Shown piece after piece: positions 48,551 to 60,744 of a DNA stretch of 64,000 nucleotides. The notes below the pieces were generated by a model. That model was given only the letters and a program-made list of their open reading frames with translations. It was not told the origin of the DNA and ran no database searches. Location of the stretch: positions 1 through 64,000 of the forward strand of contig JAEHOE010000031.1 in NCBI GenBank assembly GCA_016858145.1, in the 5' to 3' direction. The DNA is from Edaphochlamys debaryana (taxonomy: Eukaryota; Chlorophyta; Chlorophyceae; Chlamydomonadales). The position numbers and the translations under genes were made by a program. Position 1 is the first letter of the stretch. Every line of letters begins with the position of its first letter.

Positions 48551-50485
48551 TGCTTGCGCCGCGCTGACCTGCAGGCGGAACACGGGGCAGCGTCCGAAGG
48601 GCAACAGCTTTCAGCAACCCACCCTGCAGGGGCATCACCCTGCCACTTGCCCCGCATGCCCCTCCGCAACTCCCCTCCGCCCCCAACACCGCCGCCGGCG
48701 GCCCACAGCCAGGAGCTCATCCCCCGCACCTCGCAGCGTCGGTCAGGCTAGGCTCGGCAGCTAGACCGCCAGGACAGCTCGCGCGTGGTGACGCGCCGCG
48801 GTGCTCGGGGCATGCTTGCGAGCGCGGGTGAGGCGCTGCCGGGGCTGCGGGGGCGGGCAACGGGGTCAGGTTAGGCAGGGGCAGACGCCTCCGCCGTTGA
48901 GCGCAGAGACGAGAACTAACGAGAGCGTAAGCTGCTTCGCACGCCTCTCACCCGCTTGCCTGCGTGCGTCTACCTGCTAGGCGAGCCCGGTAGCGTCCGA
49001 GCGGCGCGTGAAGAGCTCTAGCGGCTTGGCGGAACAAGAGGCGCTAGCCCCGCGCCTGGTTGCGGCAAAAGGTGAACTCGTAAACCGGAATGCAGTATGC
49101 GGCCAAGGCGAGTGTGCGGCCCAAGGCGAGTTATCTGGGTTAGTACGCATGGGAGCTGCTTGGTGGAGAGCTCATGGCCGCGCGAGGGGCGTCTTGAAAT
49201 GGCGGGAACGGCAAACCCCCAGACCCACAGGCCCCCGATGCAGGCTGTGCATGAGACTCCTGCGCTCCTGCAATTCCATACGCTGCAGGCGCTCAGCAGG
49301 TGCTGAGGAGCTTACCCGCGGCCTCGGCGCTCAGCAAGGAGCCGCCAGGGGACCTCCGGGGACGTCGGGGATGATGCAAACGGTGCAACACGGCTTGTGC
49401 CGGGGAGTGCCAAACCGGTAGGCCCCCGCAGCAGCAGAGCGTGGGTTTGTTGCCTCTGCGTCCAGCCGCAGCTGTGACATGCTGCTGTGCAGCTAGCGTC
49501 CTCTTCCAGCATCAGTCGGAATCCGTGTGTGGGCGTGCCGTCGCCCATCCTCCATCGGGGACGTATCAACCTGGACAGGATGGCTGATAAAGGCACTGGT
49601 AGCAGCCGGGCCAAATAGTCGGCGAGGTGGCCTCGCGTGCGAGGAGCATGTCGCGCCAGCTGTCTTGCGCGCTGCGTCCGAGCTCCGTAGCAAAGTAAGG
49701 AAGGTAACCACAGGCGCAGTATCAGTGTGTGGAAGCAGCAAAGTTTGCGCAGGTGGAGCCGTCTGTCGCGAAGCGCGTTTGCGATGGGCCGCTAGCTGGT
49801 CACGGTGATATGCAGCACCGCTACAATGTAAGCCTGGAGATACGCACATCATATGGGGCAACAGGCTTGGCCTGGTGGTGGACTTTGACCAGGTCGTGTG
49901 TTCGTGCCATCCATGCCTCCCTCAACCCCCGCCGCCCCCTCGCAAGGAAGCCGGCTCTCGTTGAACACCCGCCGGTGCAATACGGACCGACCAATGTCAG
50001 TTCAGAGCAACACATACCGTGAGCCCCACGGTATAGTATTCAACTGGCTGCCTGAGGTCGGCTCAGAGCTCGCCCGACGTCCCTCCACACCGCGGCGTTC
50101 TACCCGCATAAACCGGTCCTGGGCAACACTTGTGACCAGAAATGCCCGGGACAACCAGCGTACAGGCTGGGGGAACAAGTCTTATCTTCTCATTCACACT
50201 GGCCGTTTTTTGCCTCGCCATCGCCTCGCCATGCTTCCAAGCTAAGTGGCCGGGCCCATGCCTCCGCGGTCACCGCAAGCCCACCGCATGCCGCCGCTCG
50301 CGGGTGACGAAAGGAGAGCCCTGGGGAAGTGGCAGCAGCACATGGGACCGTCAACCATGCACATCCCTGCACACCAAATGCCTTCTGCAGCCCTACCCCA
50401 CAAGTACCACGGCAGCATGGCCCGCCCTCCAGGCCCTCACCAGGCACGGTCACCACGTATGAAGCATCGTTCGTGCGCCCCGATG
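48551..50485. repeat. Duplicated spacer, copy 1 (partner at 58893-60744)
   Basis: From about 48600 to 50030 this sequence is closely similar to about 58930-60350. For example CAGCTTTCAGCAACCCACCC occurs in both, and so do the flanks of the two upstream regions. It lies between tandem paralogues and was duplicated together with them. A 100-codon minus-strand frame (49312-49614) is open in both copies, with similar residues and the same end, but it has no recognisable motif and is not called as a gene. No poly(A) signal for paralogue B could be picked out here. Confidence 0.75.
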
Positions 50486-53400
50486 CTACTTGTGCTTGGC
50501 ACCATAGCCAGACGGCCCCTCCTCGGTGCGCCTGGCGGCTCCGTCCTGACCCGGGCTACGGCTGGCACCAGTCCGTGCGGGGCTCGCATCCCGCCGCCTG
50601 GAGCTGCGGCTCCGCTGCCGCTTGAAGCCGCGGCTCCGCCTGCGCCGCTCCTTGTCCCTCCGCCGGTGAGCGTCTCGGCTGCGGCTCTGGCTGCCGCTGC
50701 GGCGACGCCCCCGGCTGCGGCTCCGCTTGCGGGACTGTGCGCGTTTGCGGTCGGGACTGCGGCTGCGGCTGTGGCGGCGGCGGCGCCCATGGGACCCGTG
50801 GCGGCGCCGGTCTGCACTCTCGCTGCTTCGGCGCTTGCGGCTGTGGCTCCGCCGCTTGGACCCGTCGCTCCGGCGGCGGTGCCCCTGGCTTCCACCCGCA
50901 GGGCTGCGGCTGTGGCTCCGCCGCTTGGACCCGTCGCTCCGGCGGCGGTGCCCCTGACTTCTACCCCCAGGGCTGCGGCTGTGGCTCCGCCGCTTGGACC
51001 CGTCGCTCCGGCTGCGGTGCCCCTTGCTCCTGCTCCGAGCGCTGCGGCTGTGGCTCCGCCGCTTAAACCCGTCGCCCCGGCGGCGGTGCCCCTCGCTCCT
51101 GCCCTCAGGGCTGCGTAGCCGAGGGCTGCGGCTGCGGCCCCTCGGACTGGAGCTGCGGCTGCGAACTCGCGTGCTGCGCCGATGCCGGCCGGAGCTACGG
51201 CTACGGCTGCGGCTACACTCCCGTGTCTTGCTGCTTCCCCGGCTGTCTGAGCTCTGCTGCAGGCGGCTGGAGCTGGGGCTGCGCTGACGGCTGGGGGTGG
51301 GCGACTCCAACCTCTCCCGGCTCGGCGATGGCGGAGGACGGTGGGTTTGAGATGCGGGCTCAGGGGAATGCAGAGGGGGCTCCGGGGAGAGAGCCGGTTG
51401 CGGGGAGGTCGGCTGCAGGTTGAGCGCCCCAGCAACGACACTCGTGGGCACGGCGGGTAAGCCAGGAGGCTGCTGGGTGCTGCCGTTGCCGCCATTCCCA
51501 GATGCGTCGGGAGGACCGGTTGGGGGCAGGGCGGCAGGCGGCGGGTTGGCCGTGGGAATTGCGGGCGCGGAGAAAAAAGCGGGTTCCGCGGTTGCATCGT
51601 GCAGCAGGTTTGCGGGGCTGAGCCCCACATCCTCCGCCACCTCCCAGAGGTCGCCCAGCTGCCGCCACCACTCCGCCCCGTAGTCCCTCAGCAGCTGCTC
51701 CCCGGGGGCGATGTCGCGGAGGGCCACCAGCACGGGGAGCACCAGGCCGCAGACGGACACGGGGAGGACCTGCGGAGGAAAGCGGACAGGAGCCGAGGCA
51801 GTGCGGATCAGGAGTGACAGGGTCATTTAGCCCAGTCCACATGCTCCTTGCAAAACGTCGGGTAAACAGAAACCGGTGCACAGCCCAGAAGCCCAGACGG
51901 AAACGACCAATCCAGCCCTGCCCTGCACTTCCTGCCTCACCTCCCTCTCTGCTAGCCCTCCTGCCTCCCCCGCCCCCTCACCATGCAGTTGGCCTGGGCG
52001 GCTGCGCCCTCCTCGTCGCCCACGTCGTTGCCGGGGGCCCACGCGCGGGGGTTGCGGCGGGGGTCGTTCACCAGCGCCGCCTCGTTGCCGTAGCCCAGCA
52101 TGCTCAGCTCACAGCCGTCAGCGCCACACGGGAAGGGGCCCAGGCCGGGAAGGCGGAGCCGAAAAGAGCCGGCCAGGAAGCCCCACGCACTGTCGGCGTC
52201 TCCGGCCCTGCCGCGAAGTCGCTCCACCACCGCTCCCCTCAGCCTTGCGTCGTTCCTCATCCCTTGAGCTGCGTAGGTCTCTGCCGCGGCCCTGGGCATG
52301 ACGTATCCTCCCACCACGCCCAGCACCCAGCTCGGCTTGATGGCCGCTCGGGCGAACAGACCCGCGCCGGCCCGCTCCGGGTCAGGGCCGGGGGCCACCA
52401 GGTCTGGGCTCAGGGGCAGGGGGCCCGAGGGAAGCGGGGCGTCCCAGTGGGTGTAGATGCCCAGGTGCCGGGCGAGGCGGGTGGCCAGGATGGGCCGACG
52501 GAGGCCGTGGCGGGCGAAAGCGGCGGAGGCGGCACTTCCGCCTGCGTCGCCGTCGACTCCAGGGATGGAGATCTGCCGTGTGGCGGGATCAAGCGCCGCC
52601 AGCCTCCCGCCGCCTCCCGAGCCGCTCGCCTCCCACTCCTGCATGGCCCGCCGCACGGAGGGCGCGAGGTCGGGGTGGAAGGTCAGCCCACACAGCCGCA
52701 GCTCGCCAGGCTGCAGAGGGGGCAGCGGCACGCAGGGCGGCAGGTAGCCGTGCAAGTGGGAGACGGAGGACGCGGGGAGGTTGACGGCAATAGTGTGGAG
52801 TGGGGCGCTAGCAGCCAAGGGCTCTGCAGCCCCAACACCATGCGTGGGCACAAGCCCTGGCTGCTGTGTCTGAACCGCCGCTGGGTGCTGCGGTGCCGAT
52901 GGAAGCCCGTCGCACCCAGGCGCCTTCACAGCAGGTCGGACCTCGACCAGAACCACCTCCTCGTCCTCGTCCCCGCCGCTGGGCTGCACCGTCGCCGCCG
53001 CCTGCTGCACAGTCAGCAGGGGCAGCGCTGCTTCGGACACGGGACGTGGACAGGCGACAGCGACCGTGGGTGGCTCCTCGTCCTCGCCACCCCTGGGCTG
53101 CAGCTCCGTCGCCGGCTGGGCTGTCAGCGGAGGCGGAGTCGAGAAGGCGGCTGGCACGGAACGCGCGCCGGTGACATCAGCCGCCGGCTGCTCCAAGGCT
53201 GTGACGGGCGGGCGCGGTGCTGGTGGCTGCGGCTGCAGAGGGGAGGTGCCGTGGCTGGGGGAGTCCGCCGGCTGCGTCGGAGTGTCGGCTCGTCGCGGCT
53301 CCGGCTCCAGTTTGACCTGCGGAAGCGCCGGTGCCGGACAGGTGCCGTTGCTGTCTGGCTCCGCCCCCACCGGTAGCCCCATGCCACAAGGCCACAGCGG

Positions 53401-56400
53401 GCCCGGCGCTTGCTCCGGCCCCGGCTCCAGCTTGATGCCAGGGCCCATGCATGCTGCGTGAGACAGCACAGGGAGCCGCGCCGCTGCGGTCTCCGCTACG
53501 GCGGGTGGTGGCTGTTGGGGGCTTGCACTGGCTCCGGTGCAGCCGGCAGTCAGCTTGGGCCGCGTGGCAGGTGGTGGGGCAGCGGCATCCACACTGCTTG
53601 AGCCAGGCGCGTAGCTCCCCTCCGCAGCGCCTGTGCGGCGGACTGGTTCGCCCGAGCCCTCTCCATTGATGGCCGCCTGCTGCTGCGGGGGCCCGCTGGG
53701 AGCCGTGCCTGAGGCGCTGACCGCAGCTGGTCCCGCCCCGAGTGGATGTGCAGCGCGGCGCGCCCCGCTGGGGCCATTGTCAGCAAGCTCGCTTGTCCCC
53801 TGACTTCCACGCAGACGCTCAGGGGCAGTGCGGGGGTCAGGCGCAGTCACCGGCGGCGTGCCGCCGTTAGGCGGCGGCGTTTTGCTAGCGGAGGGTGCGG
53901 CGGCTGCGGACGCCATAGCGATGGCCGCCCCTGCTGCTGGCTGCGCCGGGCTGACCTGCTGCCGCTGTGACGCGCTGTGCTGCCGGTCCACGCCCTGCTG
54001 TGCCTGGGATGAAGCCAGCGGCGGCCAGCAAGACGCAGCCGGCGGCTCTGACCGCAGCCCTTCCCGAGGTACCGCAGACATGTTGAGCGCCGCCGTGGGT
54101 TGAGCGGAGGTTGGCAGCCGCGCCACCAAGGGCTTTGACCCCCCTGCACCGCCACTGACTGTGCCGGCGCGCTGATGAGGAGGGGTCTGGCCAGGAGCAG
54201 CTGCCGAAACCGGCGGAGGAGCGCTCAAGGGTGGTCGATGCTGAGCGGCCAACATTGCTGAGGGCGCTCGGTTGGCCGCCATGGGACGGCTCGGCAGCTT
54301 TGCAGGGTGAACCCCGGATGGCACGCCCGCGTGGGCGCCGATGGTTGACGCCAGGAGCTGTGCCGCCGGGGGCCCAGCGCCACCGGCCGAAGCTGGGGTC
54401 CTGACGGCGGTCACAGCAGCAGCGGGGCAATCTCTGCCAGCGGTCGCCACGGCCTCTGCGGCAGTGAGCGCCTGCGTCTGCCGCTCACCAGGAGCCCGCA
54501 ACTCCGGCGTCGGGCGCAGCCTAAGTGCCGATGCCGCTGCGCCGCTGGGGCCGGCGGCGCCGCTGGGGCCGGTGGCGCCGCTGGGGCCGGCGGCGCCGCT
54601 GGGGCCGGCGGCGCCGCTGGGGCCGGCGGCACTGCCGATTGCGGTAGCGGGACGTCGAGCCTGCTGCTGCCTGGTGACTCCCGCCCTGCCGACACCGCCG
54701 CCCAGGATTTGCCGCATTGGCTTGGGGGCGCCAGCGGTGCGCGGCGGGCTGGCGCAGCGGGCAGCGCAGTCCCGCTTAAAGCTGGCCATGGGCGTGGCAG
54801 CAGTAGCCGCGGTTGGCCGCCGCGGGGGCTCAGGTCGATCCGCTGCGGTGCTGGCCTTCGCCGGCTGGGGCATGCCAGAGGGGGGCTTGCCCGGCGCCAG
54901 CCGTGCCCGTGCCTTCATGGCAGCCGCTCTGATAGCCGCGGCGCGGGACTCGCCCGCCGCTGGCCGTGCCTGCGCACCGGCGACAACCGCCCCGACGGCC
55001 CTGGCGCCTGCGGCCTCTCCAGTGCCTGCGCCTGCGCCAGCGGGCCCCGCTCCTGCGGTGTGGCTCTGTTGCTGCCGCTGTTTACCGCCTCGCTGAAGGT
55101 GAGCAGCAGCAGCGGGCTCAGTGCCGCCTGACCCCGAGGGACCTTGGGCGGCCTGCTGCGACTGCCGCTCCAGCTTCACGGTGAAGTGCCCGCCGCCGTC
55201 GCCTCGTTGGCGCATGTGAACTGTGTCACCCGCCTGCGCCCCTTGCGCCAGCAGCCAGGGCCTCAGCCCCCAAAGCACCCAGTGTGCGCGCTTCGCCCTC
55301 TCTGCCCTGTAAGCGACCAGCCGTACGTCCCCCAGCGGCTGAGCGCTGCCGCCCCCACCCGCGCCAGTGCCGTCCCCCGCCGGTCGCACCGACAGCGAGA
55401 CCCGGGTGCGGTGCTTCGCCGTGCTGGGATCACTGACGCCGAAGAATCCTGCCACCACAGCCTGGCTGACCCTTATGTAGTAGTACCTCCGGCGCGGGTC
55501 GAGGATGCTGGCACAGACACGGATGTGGATGGAGGAGGATGCTGACGTGGCGGGTGCGCTGCTGGCCCGGGCCCCAGAGTGGCTCTGCTCCGCCGCCTGG
55601 TTGCCGGCTGCCGCGTGGGGATGCTCGGCAGCTGCCACGCGCAGAAGGGGCGTATGAGCGATGGCGTGCCGTGCGAGTGGCGCGGCACCAGCGAGCTCCA
55701 GCCGCTGCCGCTTTCGCGGCGAGGCGGGAGAGGGACTGGGCGGCGCATGCGAGGCCGCCTGGCACGCCTTCATGTTGGCGAGAGCCTGCTCTGCGGCCTT
55801 GCGCACCGGCGGTGGCGCTGCCAGATCGACGGCACGACCAGCGCCAGGCCTGGACGGCTTGCACGCCCCTAGCTCCGAGGCCTTTCGCTGTGGTGGCGAT
55901 GGGCTCCGCTCTGCCCTCCGCCGCCGGTCGTCCACCTCGTCCTCCACGTCAACTTCCTGCGGGCGTCGCTGCGGCTCCTCCTGGTAGGGTTCCCCGTGCA
56001 GCTGCCGTGTGGGGTCTGGTGATGCGGCCCGGTCTGCGCCCCGTCCGGGGGCACGGGCTGGTGGCGCGGGCGGGTTTGTGGGCGCCGGCTGCGACAGCGG
56101 CGACGGGACCTGGGTAGGAGCGGGGCTGGCCGCGGCACCACCTATCCGCTGCCGCTTGGCAGGTGGTACTTGGTCCGAGGGCTGGCTTGTCGGGCCCTCC
56201 CGGGCTGCGCTGGCGGCGCCCGGCATGCGGTCCATGAAGGAGCGAGGGGCAGCGGAGCCCGATGGGGGCGCCGTAGAACCTGTAGGCGGCAGCCGCAGAC
56301 CGGACGCGGCCCGAGAGGGACTGGCTGTGCAGGGTAGCTCTGGGGACCGCGCCCCGAGCGGCTGGGGCTGCGGAGCTGGCTCCAGCTCAATGACGGCGAT

Positions 56401-58892
56401 GGCGAAGTCCCCTGGCGGACTGAAGTTGATCCGGAGCACAGAGCCTTCGTCCACCCCACGGGCCGCCATCCAACTGCCAAGGCCCAGGAGCTGGCACACG
56501 GCTTTGCCGCGGGGTAGTGGTGTGGTCGAGAGGACAGCCTCCACAAAGCTGGCCGCCCCTCCGCCCTCTGCACCACCACTGCACGCGTCCCCCAGCCGCA
56601 CCCGTGGCAGGGCGCCAGCGCTGTCGAGCCCCGAGTCCGCTGCGAAGGAGCTCTGCACCTTCAGGTACCCGCCGCAGCGCATCCTGGCCGAGACCGTGAC
56701 GGTAGTGGTGAAGGCACGCAGTCCCAGCTCTGCGCCGCCAGAGGGCAGCTGGGCGGACGCGGGAGCCGCCGTGTGGTGGCGGTCCGCGAGCACGGACCCC
56801 GACCCGCTGCCCACCGCCGCCGCCGAGAGCGGTTGACGGCCCAACGGTCGGACGAGGGTACCAAAGCCCTGCCTGCCACTGCTTGGGGACCGTGTGGGGC
56901 TCAGCAGCGTGCGCGGAGTCAAGGGCTGCGGCTTGACAGGCCGGCGGCCGCTCGGGCTCAGGACGATGCCCGTCGAGCTAGTGCGGCCCGCCGCTCCAGA
57001 CCCCAAGGTGCGGGCTGATGGCGCCGCCGGCTGCCGTACAGGTGCACCGCTGCTGGCTTCCTGTCGGCGAATGGCCAACCCCGGTCCGCCCGGCCGCCAC
57101 TGTGAGGCCAGGCCGAGCCCGGCGGCTGCAAGCGCCTGGTGGGGTGTCGCGCCGCCGGCGGCGGTTTGGGGCGCCCTGCTTCCGCCGCCAAGCACATTGG
57201 CGCATGCCTTTCGGCGCCTGGCCAGGGGCACGTCGTCGTCGCTGCTGCCGCCTGCGCTTGAGGGCTGGGCCCGGGGCGGCGCGCGCTCGCCTTGTGGGGG
57301 TGAAGCCGCCTCTGCGCCAGGGCTCAGCCGCTGCCAGCGCCCGCCAGGCCCCGGCCGCCAGCACTCCACGTCGAAGTGGGTGGGGTTGCCGTTGCTGTGA
57401 GGCCGGAAGAGGACCGTGTCACCCTCCACCAAGCCCAGCGGTCCCGTCAGGCGGGAGAACGCTTTGACTCTTAGCGCCGTCCTGTCCTTCTTGGCCGAGA
57501 CGTTGAGCTGTGGAATGGGGGGCAAGTGCAGGGTTGGGTTGGGTTGGGTTCAATTCCGTTGGGTTGGGCAGTTGGGCGTGTGGCGTATCAAGGCAGGCGG
57601 GCTGGTGGGAATGAAGGCGGGTGGGAATGAAGGCGGGTTGCTGTACAGGCGCACGCAGAGCGACTACGCATGCCAGACCGGGTCTCACCTCCATCCGGCC
57701 CCTCCCTCCATCTCCGTCAAAATGGAACCGCAGCGGCAAAGGTCTGCTGCTACTCTGCAGGCGCTGGTAGAAGGTGTGGAAGACGCCGCCCTCCCGAACC
57801 ATGACCAGTGGCAAGGTCAGCCACTCCAAGTCGGACTGTGTCAGGGCTTTGCTGCAGCAGGGGTCGCCCACGCCCGCCTCCGCATCGGCGCCGGCCCCCG
57901 TCCTCTGCCGCCGGCTGGCTGGCTCCTCCGCCACCTGCTCCTGCCCCTCACTCTCCTCCTCTCCCGCGCTGAGGCCGTCCGTGTCCTCCGTCTCCTCTTC
58001 ACTGTCGGAATAGTCAGACCCGGACGACGCCGTGTCCTCGTCGTACCCATCGTCCGACGTCAGCTCGTCCGCGCCACCAGCGGGACCTGCCACGGGTGGG
58101 AATTGTTGGGAGCGGCGAGGTCAACAGGTTGGCAACACTCAAAGCTATGTTTGCTGCCACTGGTATGCAGCAGGGCCACTCGGTCCTCCTCGCCCAGCTA
58201 CGACCCACATCGCCCGTGCTCCCCGTCCGCCACTGGCGCCTGACAGGGCTACTCAATCCCCATCCCGCTCCTGCGACCCACATCACCCGTGCTCCCCTTC
58301 CGCCTTGCCTGCTGCCTGGGGCGCTCGAGGCACCACGAAGACGTCACCGCTCGTGCCGTCCCGCCAGAGCTCCACCGACTCGGTGCTGCGCGGCAGCTGC
58401 AGGTTGCCGATGCTGTTGATGTGCCAAGAGTGGCTGGACCCCCAAGTGGTGCCGCTCCGGGCGAGACGGACCTCGGCTGCGCGGCCAGAGGGGCCTACCC
58501 GCAGCTCAACTGGGCGAGCGTTGTCGGAGGTATCAGCCAGGATCTCACGGTACTGCTTCGAAAAGGCCTGCGAAAGGGCAATGGCGGCATTGCACCTGGT
58601 CAGCTGCCTGTGGTCGAACACGGTTGAGGCAGGGGTCATCAAATCAAGCTGGTGCCGCCTCACCGCCGCAAGCGAGTGCTTCAACTCCCAGGCTCAAGCC
58701 GCCGCCGATGCCCCGGCACCCCGTGCCAAATTTCTTGGGCTGGCGCTGCCCGTTGGCAAAGCTGCAACGCACCTTCTTGACCGCCTCGACTTTGGGCCGC
58801 AGCTCGCCGCGGTGCAGCCGCGCCGTGCCGCAGAGCACCCTGCCCTCTGAAGGCCCAGGCATCGAGGTGCGATGACCGGAGGTAGTTGCCAT
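50486..58892 (-). CDS. B3-like / SET-domain / RS-rich nuclear protein, paralogue B
   Basis: Exons (minus strand): 58892-58773, 58648-58309, 58086-57689, 57507-51982 and 51769-50486, giving 2,555 residues. The exon structure and phases equal paralogue A, including the GC donor of intron 2 and a 40-codon first exon (MATTSGHRTSMPGPSEGRVL). B3-like domains are at about 45-150 (SIGNLQLPRSTESVELW), 235-335 (LTQSDLEWLTLPLVMVREGG, LGLVEGDTVLFRP), 549-660 (MRCGGYLKVQSSFAADSGL) and 947-1069 (GFFGVSDPSTAKHRTRVSLS). Disordered linkers contain SSDDDVPLARRRKA and IKLEPGPE. The SET domain (about 1889-2157) has AGAGLFARAAIKPSWVLGVV, GYGNEAALVNDPRRNP and ALRDIAPGEQLLRDYGAEWW. The RS tail (about 2302-2540) ends GPSGYGAKHK. 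The RGG patch of paralogue A is missing. A chromatin role, perhaps as a methyltransferase or methyl-lysine reader-like protein tied to splicing factors, is inference. Confidence 0.8.
50841..51117 (-). repeat. 69-bp minisatellite in the RS tail of paralogue B
   Basis: CTGTGGCTCCGCCGCTTGGA recurs at 50841, 50910, 50979 and 51048, exactly 69 bp apart. On the coding strand it encodes four 23-residue blocks of the type GHRRRSDGSKRRSHSRSP. Paralogue A has only one or two such blocks. Confidence 0.9.
54536..54636 (-). repeat. 18-bp tandem repeat encoding PSGAAG
   Basis: GCCGCTGGGGCCGGCGGC-type units repeat about five times in a linker of paralogue B, encoding PSGAAG (one PSGATG). The repeat is absent from the corresponding part of paralogue A. 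Confidence 0.85.
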
Positions 58893-60744
58893 TGCTTGCG
58901 CCGCGCTGAGCTGCAGTGGGGACACGGGGCAGCGTCTTAAGGGCAACAGCTTTCAGCAACCCACCCTGCAGGGGCATCACCCTGCCACTTGCCCCGCATG
59001 CCCCTCCGCAACTCCCCTCCGCCCCCAACACCGCCGCCGGCGGCCCACAGCCAGGAGCTCATCCCCCGCACCTCGCAGCGTCGGTCAGGCTAGGCTAGGC
59101 AGCTAGGCCGCCAGTACAGCTCGCGCGTGGTGACGCGCAGCGGTGTTCGGGGCATGCTTGCGAGCGCAGTGGAGTCGGTGCCGGGGCTGCGGGGGCGGGC
59201 AACGGGGTCGGGTTAGGCAGGGGCAGACGCCTCCGCTGTTGAGCGCAGAGAGGAGAAACACGAGAGCGTAAGCTGCTTCGCACGCCTCCCACCTCTTGCC
59301 TGCGTGCGAGCGGATGCTGGGCGAGCCCGGCAGCGGCAGAGCGGCGCGTGAAAGCTAGCGGCGCAACACGAGGCGCTAGCCCCGAGCCTGGTTGTGGCAA
59401 AGGAGTATGTCGTATATCGGAATGCGGGTTGCTGAGGGTGAGAAAACAGCTGTTCTGCCTGGACTGGGGCCGCTTCGGGAAGTGGCCGCGAGAGCCCGGT
59501 CTCGGAATGGCGGGAATGGCGCCCCCGGGACCCCCGGGACCCCAGGGACCCCGGGATGCAGGATGTGCATGAGGCCCCTGCGCAGATCTGGAATTCCATA
59601 CGCTGCAGGGGCTTAGCAGGTGCCGAGGAGCTCACCCGCGGCCTTGGCGCTCAGCAAGGAGCCGCCAGGGGACCTCCGGAGTCGGGGGGCGTCGGGATGG
59701 TGCAGGTGGTTCAACACGAGTTGTGCCAAGGAGAGCCAAACCGGTAGGCCCCCGCAGCAGCAGAGCGTGGGTTTCTTGCCTCTGCGTCCAGCCGCAGCTG
59801 GGCCATGCTGCTGTGCAGCAAGAGTCCTCTTGCAGCATCAGTCGGAATCCGTGTGTGGGCGTGCCGTCGCCCATCCTCCATCGGGGACGTATCAACCTGG
59901 ACAGGATGGCTGATAAAGGCACGGGTAGCAGCCGGGCCAAATAGAGCTGCGCGGTGGCCTTGCGTGCGAGGGGCATGTTGCGCCAGCTGTCTTGCGCGCT
60001 GCGTGCGAGCTTCATAGCAGAGTAACGAAGGCAAGCACGGTCCCACAGTACTGGCGTGTGGAAGCAACAAAGTTTGCGCAGGTGGAGCTGTCGCGAAGCG
60101 CGTTTGCGATGGGCCGCTATTTGGTCACGGTGATATGCAGCACCGCTACAATGTAAGCCTGGAGACACGCACATTAAATGGGACCAACAGACCAAGCGGT
60201 GGACTTTTGACCAGGTCGTGTGTTCGTGCCATCCATGCCTCCCTCAACCCCCGCCGCCCCCTCGCAAGGAAGCCGGCTCTAGTTGACCACCCGCCGATGC
60301 CATACGGACCAACCAATGCCAGGTTCAGAGCAACACACACCCTCAGCCCCTAGAACCTGTGCTCCTTTACAGGGGTCTCCGCGGAAGCATCCTGCCGCTG
60401 CCCCGCCGCCCCTTCGCAAAGCCGGCTCTCGTTGGACCGCCCAAAGTCAGGTTCAGAGCAACACACACCGTCAGCCCCAGGGTATAGTGCCCAACTGGCT
60501 GCCTGAGGTCGGATCCTGTCAACGCAACACGTGTGGCCAGAGATCCCCAGGACAACCAGGTCAGGCGACAGGTCTTCTGGGTTCACACTGGGCGTCTGGG
60601 TTCACACTGGGCGTTCAACGTATCACCATCGCCACGCTATCCTTGCTGCGCCTTCCCCAGCTGCGATTGCCCTTATTCGGCGTGCTCTTAGACAACTCCC
60701 TGGCTAAGGCGCACTATCATAAACCGCCAACCTATGCTTGCCCG
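58893..60744. repeat. Duplicated spacer, copy 2 (partner at 48551-50485)
   Basis: This spacer is closely similar to the one upstream of paralogue A for about 1.4 kb. It then diverges near 60350, where a second partial copy of a short segment (GTTCAGAGCAACACACACCGTCAGCCCC-like, at about 60325 and 60450) occurs. It should contain the promoter and 5' UTR of paralogue B and the 3' UTR of paralogue C. Confidence 0.75.
60367..60371 (-). terminator. Candidate poly(A) signal (TGTAA on minus strand) for paralogue C
   Basis: Plus-strand TTACA reads TGTAA on the minus strand, 374 bp after the stop codon of paralogue C. Confidence 0.5.

Noticed and set aside
57528..57576. TTGGG repeats resembling degenerate telomere sequence
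   Set aside because: They are short, imperfect and inside an intron of paralogue B. The volvocine telomere repeat (TTTTAGGG) is different.
60585..60630. Two copies of a 20-bp unit (GTCTGGGTTCACACTGGGC)
   Set aside because: A simple short duplication in a spacer, too small to interpret.
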